From Cinnamomum chago (Eukaryota; Streptophyta; Magnoliopsida; Laurales; Lauraceae), in assembly GCA_038049695.1 (NCBI GenBank), contig CP142453.1:22732001-22796000 (forward strand): a stretch of 64,000 nt of DNA, in the 5' to 3' direction. This document shows positions 1 through 10,835 of this stretch, piece after piece (the first letter of the stretch is position 1; every line of letters begins with the position of its first letter). The position numbers and the translations under genes are program-made. The notes beneath the pieces were generated by a model. The model was not told the DNA's origin, did not search any database, and saw nothing but the letters and a program-made list of their open reading frames with translations.

Positions 1-340
1 ACAATACAAAGAATGACACCGTTCCTCTTCTCAAATATTCTTCTCTAATGTTTTTAACTCTAGTAAAGGTGGCCTTATTTATTGGCAGAATTTGGCCAAA
101 AGAAGGCTGGAATAATTATGGGTCTGAGACTAGGTACAAAACTCAGAAATATCTTTAATAAAATGCATTAAAGACATAGAAGTAACAAACAACAAAGGCA
201 CGACTGTAAGGATAAAAATAAGCAAGACCTCTGACACCACAAGAACATGCATGAATACAAGGTAGACCACAAAGAACTTTGGACCTAAGATATGCACATG
301 AGAGAACTTTAGATCATAATTTTCTGCACTTGCATGTTCA
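1..340. other. Unassigned intron sequence left of the first Copia element
   Basis: AT-rich sequence within the large 3' intron of the myosin gene. I found no exon, no LINE reading frame and no LTR here. The last five bases, GTTCA (336-340), are the left target-site duplication of the Copia element that follows. Confidence 0.5.
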
Positions 341-630
341 TGTTAACAAAGGCCCATTATACTATAAGTTTAGCCCATCCATGACCCATCTGCAAAGCCC
401 ATCTTATTGTAGACTTGCACAGCACTACATACTAAAATAGGAGATTTGATAGATTGATACTAGTCAGACTTGTACAGCACTACATACTAAAATAGGAGAT
501 TTGATAGATTGTAATTGTAGCCCAAATTGGGCATCTCTGATCTATAAAATCAGTGGTGGATCCTCAAGGTAGGATCCAATTCCATTCAGTCTCATTTATA
601 TGTTATGACTCTTCTGGCTTATTCGTGACA
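341..630 (+). repeat. 5' LTR of Copia element 341-5783
   Basis: 290 bp, begins TGTTAACAAAGGCCC and ends TGACA. It matches 5494-5783 over its full length with only scattered substitutions. It contains an internal 45 bp direct repeat. A TATA-like box (TCTATAAAATC, about 540-550) lies in the second half. Confidence 0.92.
412..511 (+). repeat. 45 bp direct repeat inside the LTR
   Basis: A 45 bp unit starting GACTTGYACAGCACTACATA occurs at 412-456 and 467-511, separated by 10 bp. The same duplication is present in the 3' LTR, so it predates this insertion. Repeats in U3 often act as enhancers; that role is inference. Confidence 0.8.
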
Positions 631-644
631 TAGTATCAGAGCCA
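631..644 (+). other. Primer-binding site (initiator tRNA-Met)
   Basis: TAGTATCAGAGCCA follows the 5' LTR directly and matches the usual plant TGGTATCAGAGCC complement of initiator tRNA-Met, with one G to A change. Confidence 0.85.
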
Positions 645-1317
645 ATCTTGGTGCAATAGAGAGATTAAGAGCCATCTAATCTCTCTAGTTTAAGTTCTCA
701 AGGAGAGTTCCTCTGTCGACTGGTTTGAAGAGTTGCACGATGGCAGTGTGTGGAGATCAACAAAGGGCCACCATCTACATATCAGATCTGACCAGAAGGA
801 CACTACAGTTCTGATTGACTGATATTCTGGGAGTTTTTGGTTATTTTTTCAGAATTTTTTGAAGATCAGAGGTAGGCTTTTTTATCATTGTTTGGGTTTA
901 CCAGTTTTTGCAATATTCTTTCATCAAAGCCGTCCATCTTTAAGCACAAGTCTCCAATTGTTGCAATCTTTGCCGTGTTGATTCGATATTTTTGTGAAGC
1001 ATCTATCTGATCACCCTGATCTGGTAGATTGAATCACCAGTGGGCCCCACCTGCTGTTTTCTGCAGAATATCTTGGTTGCCTGGACCAGATTTGTGTAAC
1101 TATCTATACAGATCTGAGATCTATTGAGATCTGTTGATTTAGAATAGTTTCTGGGCTGTTACTTGTTCCTCTATTGTTGCTGCCACCTTTAATTTGCGCT
1201 TTCTGCATGATCTACAATTAATCTGGGCTGTTTATTGTTGCTGTTTGGTTGCTGCTCACTTTGTTTTGTGCCTTTCACTGCCGTCTGTCTATTAATTTTG
1301 TCATCAGTGGGTTGAAA

Positions 1318-4300
1318 ATGGACAAGAATGAAATGCAATTGATCAAATTCAATGGAAAAAACTATTCTGCTTGGGCCTATCAATTTGAGTTATATCTGAA
1401 AGGCAAAAAATTATGGGGCCACATTTTTGGTTCTATGAAAAAGCCAATGGAAAAAGAAAAATTGGAAGACTGGGAAACCAAAGAAGCACAAATTATGAGC
1501 TGGATGTTGGGCGCAGTGCAACCCCAATTTGCAACCCCAATTTTTCTTACATCTCAAGCCCTATAAAACAACTCAAGATATGTGGGGATATCTGAAACGC
1601 ATCTATCACCAGGAGAATTCAGCCCGTCGGTTCCAATTAGAACATGAAATTGCTCAATACTCTCAAGGACAGATGATTGTCCAGGAGTATTACTCTGGCT
1701 TTTTTGTTCTTTGAACTGAATACACGGATATTGCATATGCCACTATCACACGAGATACTCTATCTGGTGTTTAGGAAGTTCATAAAATTACTCAGAGAGA
1801 TCAATTCTTAATGAAACTTCGGCTTGAATTTGAAAATGTCCGCTCAAATCTTATGAGTCGACATCCATCTCCCTCGTTGGAGACATGTCTCAATGAAGTG
1901 CTCCGTGAAGAACAACGGATATTCACTCAGCATCAACTATCCCAACAATCATCCATTGGTTCAACTGAAGTTGCTTATGTGGCAAAAGGGAAACCCTCCA
2001 GACGTGACACTTCAACCCAGGATTTGAGCAAGATTCAATGCTTCACTTGTAAGGAGTATGGATATTATTCTTTTCAGTGCAGAAGAAAAGTTTGTAACTA
2101 CTGCAAAGCTAGCAGGCATATCATTTCTGAATGCAAGAAATGACCACAAAATCGAAATTCACGTGCTTATTCTGCCATTGCTTCTTCAGATTCTCACTCT
2201 GTGGCATCTGCTTCTCCGTCTTCATCCATGTCTTCACAGCCATTTGCACCCAGCCCTCCTATCAACCCTGATATGATTCAACAAATGATTCTCCAAGCAT
2301 TCTCTACCTTGGTATCTAAGGTAAAACCTTCTCATCTCCTTCCATGCGGTATTTTGACTCTGGAGCATCAAATCATATGACTTCTACTTCCAGCCTCATG
2401 TCTAATATTAAACCATACGATGAGAAACTCCAAGTTCAAACTACTAATGGGGGACACTTACCTATCACTGCCATAGGAGATATTCCACACAAACTGCCTT
2501 TGAATCATGTTTTTCTTTCACCTGGCCTATCTACAAATTTGTTATATGTTGGACAACTCGTAGATAATCATTGTAATGTGTCATTTTCTTCTTCTGGTTG
2601 TGCTGTACAGAATCAGAGGACGGGACAGGTGATCGCGAAGGGGCCTAAGTGCGGCCGATTGTTTCCGCTTAGTTTGCCTATACAACCTAGGGATGAATCT
2701 ACGACCCTTTTTCATGTGTTCTTCAAAATAATGTGCATCTGTGGCACAAAAAAATTAGGACATCCTAATTCGAACATATTGTTATCTTTGAAAAATTCTG
2801 GCTTGATTAATAAAATGCATTTTCTAATTCTGATGTCAATATTGATTGTTCTGTTTGCAAATTAGGAAAAAGTAAATCTTTTCCATTTTCTATGCATACC
2901 TCTATATCAGAAAAATGTTTTGATTTGATTCATAGTGACGTTTGGGGTATAACACCAGTTATTTCTCATTCTCATTATAAATACTTTGTCACATTCATAG
3001 ATGATCATGGCTGATTCACTTGGGTTTATTTTTTAAGGGCTAAATCGAAGGTGTTTGAGGTTTTTAAAACATTCCTTGCCTAGGTTGAAACACAATTCTC
3101 CACCTGCATAAAGATTCTTCGATCTGATTCAGGTGGTGAATGTGTCAAATAGATTTCAAGAATTTCTCCAACATAAGGGGATTATCTCACAACAAACCTT
3201 TCCTCATACTCCACAGAAAAATGGCATTGCTGAACGGAAGAATCGCCATTTACTTGATATGGTTCGTTGTCTGCTACTTGAATCCTCTGTTCCCCCTAGA
3301 TTCTGGCCTGAAGCTCTATCCACTTCCATTCATCTTATTAATCGGCTTCCGTCTTCCAAACTTCAAAATCAGTCCCCATATTTCCATCTCTTTAACTCTC
3401 ATCCTACATATACACATCTTCATCCTTTTGGATGTGTTTGTTTTGTTCATCTTCCTCCTTCTAAAAGGACGAAATTATCTGCTCAAGCTACCAAATGTGT
3501 TTTATTTGGTTATGCAACTCATCAAAAAGGATTTGTTTGTTATGATCCATCTATCAAAAGAATTCGTGTTTTCGAAATGTTGTGTTTTTCGAAAATTTAT
3601 ATTTTTTTTCCTCGAACCATTGATTCCTCCACTCCTACCACCATGACTATATTACCACCGTTTTCATCCGATACTTCTTCATCTTCTGTTGAAAGGTTCA
3701 AACCTGGAATTGTATATCGGCGACGAACGAAACCAATCGCTACTACAATACAACCCATTCAAGACACACTTGATCTAGCACCTGATCCAACTCCCCTAGC
3801 CACTACACCAGAACCAGTTATGATGCCCACTCTTCGATGCACCATGCGTGTCTCTCGGTCTCCTGCTAGATATGGGTATTCTCATTTGTCTTTTCTTGCC
3901 TCTAGCTTCTGTTGACATTCCCACTTCCCATTCTCAAGCTATGAAGCATGAATGTTGGCAGAAAGCTATGTCCTAGGAATTAGAAGCGCTACACACTAAT
4001 TAGAAGCGCTACACACTAATCATACATGGGATGTGGTCCCACCTACAGTTCGACCTATTGGGTGTAAATGGGTTTATTCGGTCAAACTAAAATTAATGGC
4101 TCGCTAGACCGATACAAGGCTTGCCTGGTTGCTCTTGGTAATCGCCAAGAATATGGCATCGACTATGATGAAACATTTTCTCTAGTTGCAAAGATGACTA
4201 TTGTCCGGATGATTATTGCCATTGCAGCATCTCAAGCTTGGCCCATTCTTCAGTTAGATGTAAAGAATGCCTTTCTTCATGGTGATCTTAAAGAAGAGGT

Positions 4301-5463
4301 TTATATGCGCCTTCCTAAAGGGTATTCCCCTTCCAGTAGTTCAGATGTGGCTAAACTCAGGCGTTCCCTCTATGGCCTTAAATAGGCTCCTCGCGCTTGG
4401 TTTGAGAAATTTCAGGAAGCCTTGATTATGTTAGACTTCCAGCAAAGTCCGTATGATCCATCGTTGTTTTTACATAAGTCTCCAAGCGGTATCACTATCC
4501 TTCTTGTTTATGTTGATGACATCATTATTACTGGAACTGATTTCGCAATGATATCTACGCTTCAATCTTCGTTGCATCAATCATTCCATATGAAAGACTT
4601 GGGTCCCTCAACCTACTTCTTAGGTCTTGAAGTTCATCAAACAGAAAAAGGAATCATCTAGCACCAACACAAATATACTCTAGACCTAATTGAACTAGCA
4701 TGACTCCAGCACTCAACTCCAGTTGATACTCCTCTTGAAGTGAACTTGAAGCTTTCAAAGGATAGTGGGGATCTTCTTCCCGATGTCACGCTCTATTGAC
4801 AATTGGTTGGTAGCCTGATCTACTTAACTAATACCCACCCCAACATTTCATTTGTTAACCTTGTCAGCCAATTTATGACTCAACCAAGGCATCTTCATTT
4901 GACAGCTATCCGACGAATTATTCGTTACCTCCTTGGTACAACTACTCGTGGTCTATTCTTCCCTATAGGCTCCCTACTAAATCTAATTGCGTTCTCCGAT
5001 GCTGATTAGGCGAGTTGTACTGGCATCCGTCGGTCCACAACTGGGTGGTGTATGTATCTTGGCGATGCATTGATATCTTGAAAATGTAAGAAACAAGATA
5101 AGGTTTCAAAATCTTTACCTGAAGCCGAATATCGTGCCATGTCTGTTGTATGTTCTAAAATACTTTGGCTTCGTAGGCTACTCTCCGATCTCGGTTTTCC
5201 CACAAAGCTCACTTATACCTCTCCATGCTGATAACACTAGTGCTATTCGTATTACAGAAAATCCAGTCTTTCATGAAAGGATCAAGCACATTGAAGTTGA
5301 TTGTCATTTCATTCGTGATGAATATCTACAGGATATCATTTCCCTACCGTTCATTTCTTCTGGCCTCTAGATTGCGGACATCTTTACGAAGGGACTTCCT
5401 CGCCCATATCATCAATTCTTATCCAACAAATTGATGCTTATCGATTCCACAACATCAATTTGA
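1318..5463 (+). pseudogene. Copia gag-pol polyprotein, multiply interrupted
   Basis: The frame begins at an ATG at 1318 (MDKNEMQLIKFNGKNYSAWA, a typical Copia gag start). In order: gag with two zinc knuckles (2040-2140), protease motif [11 protein letters not shown] (about 2350), integrase core with DVWGI and the [10 protein letters not shown] segment (2930-3300), reverse transcriptase with [11 protein letters not shown] (about 4507-4540), and RNase H with the ADNTSAIRI block (5230-5260). Several stops and frameshifts break it, among them TAG in place of expected tryptophan or glutamine codons (4383, 5008, 5368) and TGA near 5080. The first zinc knuckle has tyrosine where the histidine should be. 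A duplicated 22 bp stretch lies near 3986-4020. It cannot make a functional product. Confidence 0.9.
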
Positions 5464-5493
5464 GGAAGGGGGGGCGGGGGGGGGGGGGGGGGT
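5463..5493 (+). other. Polypurine tract expanded to a poly-G run
   Basis: The segment after the RNase H stop reads ATTTGAGGA, then almost unbroken G up to the 3' LTR. Related elements here have a short TTTGAGGGGGAG-type tract, so the run looks like homopolymer growth or an assembly artefact. Confidence 0.8.
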
Positions 5494-5783
5494 TGTTAAC
5501 AAAGGCCCATTATACTATAAGTTTAGCCCATTCATGACCCATCTGCAAAGCCCATCTTATTGTAGACTTGTACAGCACTACATACTAAAATAGGAGATTT
5601 GATAGATTGATACTAGTCAGACTTGTACAGCACTACATACTAAAATAGGAGATTTGATAGATTGTAATTGTAGCCCAAATTGGGCATCTCTGATCTATAA
5701 AATCAGTGGTGGATCCTCAAGGTAGGATCCAATTCCATTCAGTCTCATTTATATGTTATGACTCTTCTGGCTTATTCGTGATA
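5494..5783 (+). repeat. 3' LTR of Copia element 341-5783
   Basis: 290 bp, begins TGTTAACAAAGGCCC. Colinear with the 5' LTR. Its last base pair is TA instead of CA, followed at once by the duplication GTTCA (5784-5788). Confidence 0.92.
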
Positions 5784-5788
5784 GTTCA

Positions 5789-6440
5789 ATCTTCAATAGG
5801 TCCTCAAAATATATTACCATTCTATTTAACTCCTCTTCTTTTACTAGAACACTTTCACTTTCATCTTTAATGCACCTCATATGATCAAGGTCTCTAGGTT
5901 TCCTTGTCTTATTTTGGCAAACTTATATTGTTTCATTTTTTCTCTCCTTGTTCCAAGCTACACATATAAGTTATTGCAGGCTTTGCATTTCGCTTTTTAT
6001 TGCTTTTTAGCGACAGTCTTAGCTACCTTATACAGTTATACCATTCTAAGTCCTATATACTTGGTGTTTTCTCCCCACTTGTAAATATTGTTCCCTTATC
6101 ATCCTCCTTTTCCTCAATAACCTATTGGACTTACACATTCCACCACCAAGATCCCTCTGTGTAATGCTCTTTTTCTTCCCCTTGGAGTCCTCAATTACTT
6201 GTTGGGCTACCCATTTAATACAGGGTACCATTTCATCCCACGCTTTATTCTACCAATTTCCTTGCCTCAACAAGTTTTCTTTAAATGTTAATATTCTTCG
6301 CCTCTATCCAATTTTACACATTCTTGGGCATTTTTCATTTCTTGAGTGGCTATTATATATTAAACAGACAATATCTAAATCAATAGCCTATGTTTTGTTG
6401 CAAGACTCTTTTAGGATGACTCTACTGTCCTTTAAGACCG
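5789..6440 (-). pseudogene. RTE-type LINE fragment, antisense, between endonuclease and RT
   Basis: On the minus strand the translation gives pieces such as KTRKPRDLDHMRCIKDE and a block with KWVAQQVIEDSKGKK. These match the linker between endonuclease and reverse transcriptase of plant RTE LINEs and the plus-strand fragment at 36630-37099 ([14 protein letters not shown]). Frames are broken. The Copia element 341-5783 sits at its 3' side; the continuation expected left of 340 is not visible, so a deletion is likely. The outer limits are approximate. Confidence 0.65.
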
Positions 6441-7010
6441 ATCTCCTTCCATATCCAAGTAGAGAGTAATTAATATATCCTATTTAGCCTAATCTTGAGA
6501 GTTACAAGGTGTTTTTCCTTTAAAGTACATATTACCTAGCACAAGATCAAATCCTTGCTGTCATTGATTCAGGTAGATAGATGTGATTCGGACTGCTAAA
6601 GGTATGGCATATATTCTAGCTAAGCAAGGGGTGGGCAAGACTTTCATAAGATGGCGGATGACTCCAGAACCCTTGCAGAATAATCATTTTGTACGTAAGA
6701 GAAAATATCCAATTTGAGTCATATCAGACCCACCATTAAATTTCATTAGGTGTTTTTCCCATATTGGCTAGTGCAAGATCAAGAGCCATAACAAATATTA
6801 ATACACCATGTTATAAGTTATAAGTGTATCCTTCCTTCGCTATAAGACAATTAAAATCTACTCTAATCATTATACTTTCCCCATTAGCAATATATTGTAC
6901 TTGTTGATATACATTGTTATGTCGTTCACTAACAGCTTGAGCTTTTGGCGTTATTGGTTATTAACAGTACAAACCCATCCATCAAGTCCCATATTCTTAT
7001 CTCTTTCACT
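6441..7010. other. Unassigned intron sequence
   Basis: No exon or element could be identified. A short phrase (GGTGTTTTTCC followed by TAGYRCAAGATCAA) occurs twice, near 6510-6550 and 6750-6781, which suggests an old local duplication. Confidence 0.4.
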
Positions 7011-7310
7011 TGTTAAGTAGTTAGTTTGCCGCACCTTTAATGCCTAGGCATTTTGGGTGCATTGGTTAGCAACTTGAGATGTCATTAGAGCCAACACGTC
7101 CTGAGTTTGAATTTGTGCAAGGCGAAAAAGGCCCCATGCCGCGTTTTGTGTGCGGTCGCATGTGTGTAGGGCAAAGAGGCCCCATGCCGCATCTTGGGTG
7201 CGCGTTGCATTGAGTCCGGGGGTGTCTCGGCCGAGGGGGGGTGTTAAGTAGTTAGTTTGCCACACCTTTAATGCCTAGGCATTTTGGGTGTATTGGTTAG
7301 CAACTTGAGA
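7011..7310 (+). mobile_element. SMART/TRIM-type miniature LTR retrotransposon
   Basis: Two 69 bp repeats (7011-7079 and 7242-7310, both starting TGTTAAGTAGTTAGTTTGCC) flank about 160 bp with no coding capacity. A degenerate tRNA-Met primer-binding site (TGTCATTAGAGCCAAC, 7080-7095) follows the first repeat and a purine tract (CCGAGGGGGGG) precedes the second. Flanking bases TCACT (7006-7010) and TCACC (7311-7315) fit a 5 bp duplication with one change. Length and layout match the tiny SMART elements known across flowering plants. A related pair lies at 57026-57431. Confidence 0.8.
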
Positions 7311-7315
7311 TCACC

Positions 7316-7737
7316 TAATCCCTCTTACAGATAAGCTCTAACATTTGCAATATTAGTATTTTACGCAATCATAATCATTATAAACCTATGATAGGGATCG
7401 TAAATAGTAAAATAAAAATAATCTTTAGCATCACATGCTGGGACTAAAAAACTGGACAAGTTTGCGACATACTTGGTTAAGATACCGGACTCAATCCCTA
7501 ACGGTTGCATGGAGTCATGTGCAAGTTGCAACTAAGACTTAGTGGTGACCTAGTCAGTTTCTAATATGCTCATGTAACACAAGGTCACTAGGTTTTTCAA
7601 AAAAAAAAAAAAAAAAACCCTCAAAATCAACTTTTTTTTAAGCAGGATCTTCAAGAATTTTCACTTAAAAGGTAATATTTTGTGCCAAACTTTTTTTTTT
7701 TTTTCATTTTATTTATGTTATTATATCTGGTATAGAG
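7316..7737. other. Unassigned intron sequence with an A-run
   Basis: Contains a stretch at about 7460-7600 with weak tRNA-like phrases that ends in an A-run of about 19 bases (7599-7617), which could be an old SINE. I see no clear target duplication. Nothing else is recognisable. Confidence 0.35.
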
Positions 7738-9964
7738 ATTCGACTTGCAACTTGGAATATAGGAACCTTGACAAGCAAGAGAATGGAGTCGGTCGAGGTA
7801 ATGAAAATAAGAAGAGTTAGTGTAGTTTGTCTACAGGAGACAAAGTGGAAAGGGGATAAAGCTAATGAGCTCACTGATGGTTATAAACTTTTTTATGCAG
7901 GAAAGAATAATACAAGAAATGTTATTGGGTATAGTTGAAGATAAGGATTTGAAAAAGAAACTTGTGGGGGTGAAGAGGTGGGGTGATAGAATTATAGCAA
8001 TTAAACTAGTATTAGAGGAAGACATAATCCATTATTCCATATCATTAGTGCATATGCTCGACAAGTAAAATTAGATGAAAGTATCAAGAGAAAATTTTGG
8101 GAGGAGATGGATGGTTTACTATGAGAAATCCCAACTAGTGAAAATATTTTCCTAGGAGGGGACTTAAATGGGCATGTAGGAAAGGATAATAGAGGGTATG
8201 AGAGAGTGCATGGAGAACAAGGATTTAGATAAAATATAGGAGACACTATTTTGGATTTTGCATTAGCATTTGATCTTGTAATCGCAAACACTTTCTTTAA
8301 AAAAAGAAGAGCATTTAACTACCTAAAAAAGTGGAACTAGTAGGAGCCAGATAGACTTTTTTGTAGTTAGAAAACATGACCGACTGCCTTGTAAAGATTG
8401 TAAGGAGCCAGATAAACTTTTAAATGAAGAATATGTAGGAGACATAAGAACAAGAGAGGCTACTTTATTAGCAAAACATACTTTTTTTCTGCAGAATTAG
8501 GGTGGTGGAAGTGAGGAAAACATTGAAATAAATGAAGACAAGAAAGGCTACAAGTCCAGATGACATTTTGATAAAGGCTTGGAAATGCTTAGCAGAAGTT
8601 GAGGTGATTTGGTTAGCTAGGCTCTTTAATAAGATATTAATGACAAAAATGATGACGAATGAATGGAGAAAAAGTGTTGCAGAACCTATATATAAGAATA
8701 AAGGAGATATACAAACCTGTACCAACTACCGTGAGATTAAACTTATGAGTCATACTATGAAGCTATGAGAGAGTAATGGAGCAAAGACTCGGACATAAAG
8801 ACCAAGATATTTGAAAACCAATTTGGTTTTATGCCAGGAAGGTCGACGATGGAAGCTATCTTCTCACTCAGGTAGTTAATGGAATAATATCGAGCGAAGA
8901 GGAAAAATTTGTATATGGTCTTTATCGACCTAGAAAAGGCTTATCATAAGATACCTAGAGATTTAACTTGGTGGGTTTTAAATAAAATCAATGTTCTAAG
9001 AGGTTATATTGAAATGATTTAAGACATGTATGAAGGAGCGGTAATAAGTGTGAGAACTACTTGTGGCGAGACATGTGAGTTCTCAATAACCATAGGTTTG
9101 TATCAGGGGTCGGTTCTAAGCCCTTATCTATTTGCATTGATTATGGAAGAAATGACTACTCATATTAAAGAGGAGGTACCTTGGTGTATGTTGTTTGCAG
9201 ATGACATAGTATTGGTGGATGAATAAAGAGATGATGTGAATGCAAAACTCGAGAGATGGCGGGAGGCTTTAGAATCCAAAGAGAATTGAAGCCCATGAGA
9301 TACCACTGTGAGAATATAAGGAGCTGAAACTACTGTGAGAATTGAAGCCCATGAGATACCATAAAGAGATTCTTTTTGTTACCCTGGCTCGATAATTAGT
9401 AAGGATGGGGAGATTGATGAAGATATCGAACATAGGATAAAAACGGGATGGTTGAAGTGGAGACTTATAGAGTGCTTAGTGACCGACGAATGCCAACAAG
9501 ACTGAAGGAAAATTTTGACAAGATAGTTATTAGACTAGCTATGACTTATGGAGCAGAATCTTGGCTAATGCAGAAGCAACATATGTACGGAATAGATGTA
9601 GCAGAGATGAGAATATTGAGGTGGATGTGAAGTAAAACTAGGAAGGATAAAATTAGAAATGAGTGATTTCGAGAGCACTTAGGGGTAGCATCAATATGGG
9701 ATAAAATTAGAAAAAACCGTTTGAGATGGTTTGGGCATGTCCAATGCCCGACGGAGTCGATAAGGAAAAAGTTTGGTTATGAAGGTTGATGGCCTACCAA
9801 GGGGAAGGGGTAAGCCAAAGAGGACGTGGATGGAGATAGTAAAAATAGACCAGAAGAAGTACAACTTATCTGAGGATTTGGCTCATGATAGACTGGAATG
9901 GAGAACCAGAATTCATTTAGCCAACCACAACATAGTTGGGACAAGTCTTTGACAACGATGATGA
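7738..9964 (+). pseudogene. RTE-type LINE, degraded, with internal deletion
   Basis: Starts in the apurinic-type endonuclease domain (ATWNIGTLTSKRMESVE; QETKWKG near 7840), then loses the usual linker near 8450-8500. Reverse transcriptase follows: KATSPDDILIKAWK (about 8540), PGRSTMEAIF (about 8835), YMVFIDLEKAYHKIPRD (about 8915), and the catalytic FADDIVLVDE (about 9197-9226). The C-terminal part ends with a typical RIHLANHNIVGTSL phrase and the 3' end is a GAT-type short tandem repeat (about 9955-9964), as in RTE LINEs. Many frameshifts and stops; a 5' part is probably missing. The segment at 36630-37099 shows what the deleted linker looked like. Confidence 0.85.
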
Positions 9965-10697
9965 TTTGGTTTAAAGATTTGTAGGTTCTAGTAACATCAT
10001 ACAAGGCCTCACACCCCAATCACATCTTTTGATGAGAGCACCATAAGGCCTAATCCTAACACCCATATCTTGTTGAAGATTTTTCACATGGCTGGTAGTT
10101 GTCGTTGTCATCCTCATCATCATCATCTAATCCTAATCTAATCAATTTAGGGTTGACATTAGGAGAGCTCTACTACATAACTATAGAAAAAAACTATCAT
10201 CTTACAATCTACCCTTCTGACTATGATGCATAAAAGTAAGTTTGCACCGCAGTTATGTTATCAATACACATTTAAGTAACAATAACATCAAGCAAATGAA
10301 AGATGTAATCCTTTTGATGGCATGCATAATTTTAACTTTAAGCAGTTTTTTTTTAATATTTTTTGATAGGTAAAAATTCTTGCAGTAATTGAGGATTTGA
10401 AAGCTTCAAGAAAATTGTCTAAGGCCCTGTCAACAAAAATAAAAATAACCTACCACCTCGAACCCCACAATCTGTGAAAGTTAAAATATGAAGTAGGAAA
10501 TAGAAAAATAAAGGCATGTGAAAGTTGGATGCTCCCTTTGGAATGTAGAATGCCCTAAACTCCAAAGTGCAAAAGTAGGAATATGGACCGGCTACATGAT
10601 ATTGTGAGTACACTTGCAAGGAGATAAAGCATATTGCCTATGAAACAATTCCAAAATATAGGAATAACATGACAAGGAAAGAAGATGCAGTTCTCAC
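9965..10697 (-). other. Myosin intron sequence 3' of the last visible exon
   Basis: AT-rich. The next exon of the DIL domain (expected to begin with a VP-F-RK phrase) is not found here or anywhere left of it, so this intron extends past the left edge and is longer than 10.7 kb. Confidence 0.6.
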
Positions 10698-10835
10698 ATG
10701 ATTTTTCCGTATATGAGTCAAAAATGAGTCCAAGAACTTGATGATACTATCCCAATGACTGGTTGGTGACTGTTGAGAAACAACCCCTGAAGATTTGGAT
10801 GATTTTCCTGCCGCTGCTCGTGTGGCTTTTGGTGC
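10698..10835 (-). CDS. Myosin XI exon: start of the final DIL part
   Basis: 138 nt, 46 codons, phase 0 at both ends. It reads [17 protein letters not shown].. and ends ..[12 protein letters not shown]. The [10 protein letters not shown] segment is a hallmark of plant myosin XI globular tails. The acceptor is TTGAAG|GCACCA and the donor CAT|GTGAGA. It joins in frame to the exon 25388-25564, 14.6 kb upstream. Confidence 0.88.

Larger units (their letters stand above)
341..5783 (+). mobile_element. Ty1/Copia LTR retrotransposon, complete but degraded
   Basis: The element has two 290 bp LTRs (341-630 and 5494-5783), a primer-binding site right after the first, a broken gag-pol region and a polypurine tract before the second. 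It is flanked by the exact 5 bp duplication GTTCA (336-340 and 5784-5788). The left LTR runs TG..CA; the right one ends TA, a decayed CA. Total length is 5443 bp, usual for plant Copia. It entered intron DNA that already held an antisense RTE LINE fragment (5789-6440) and lies antisense to the myosin gene. Confidence 0.92.

Noticed and set aside
1..10697. Last DIL exons of myosin
   Set aside because: I looked for the expected VP-F-RK, FSFIN and LLLRRECC phrases on the minus strand and did not find them in the non-element parts.
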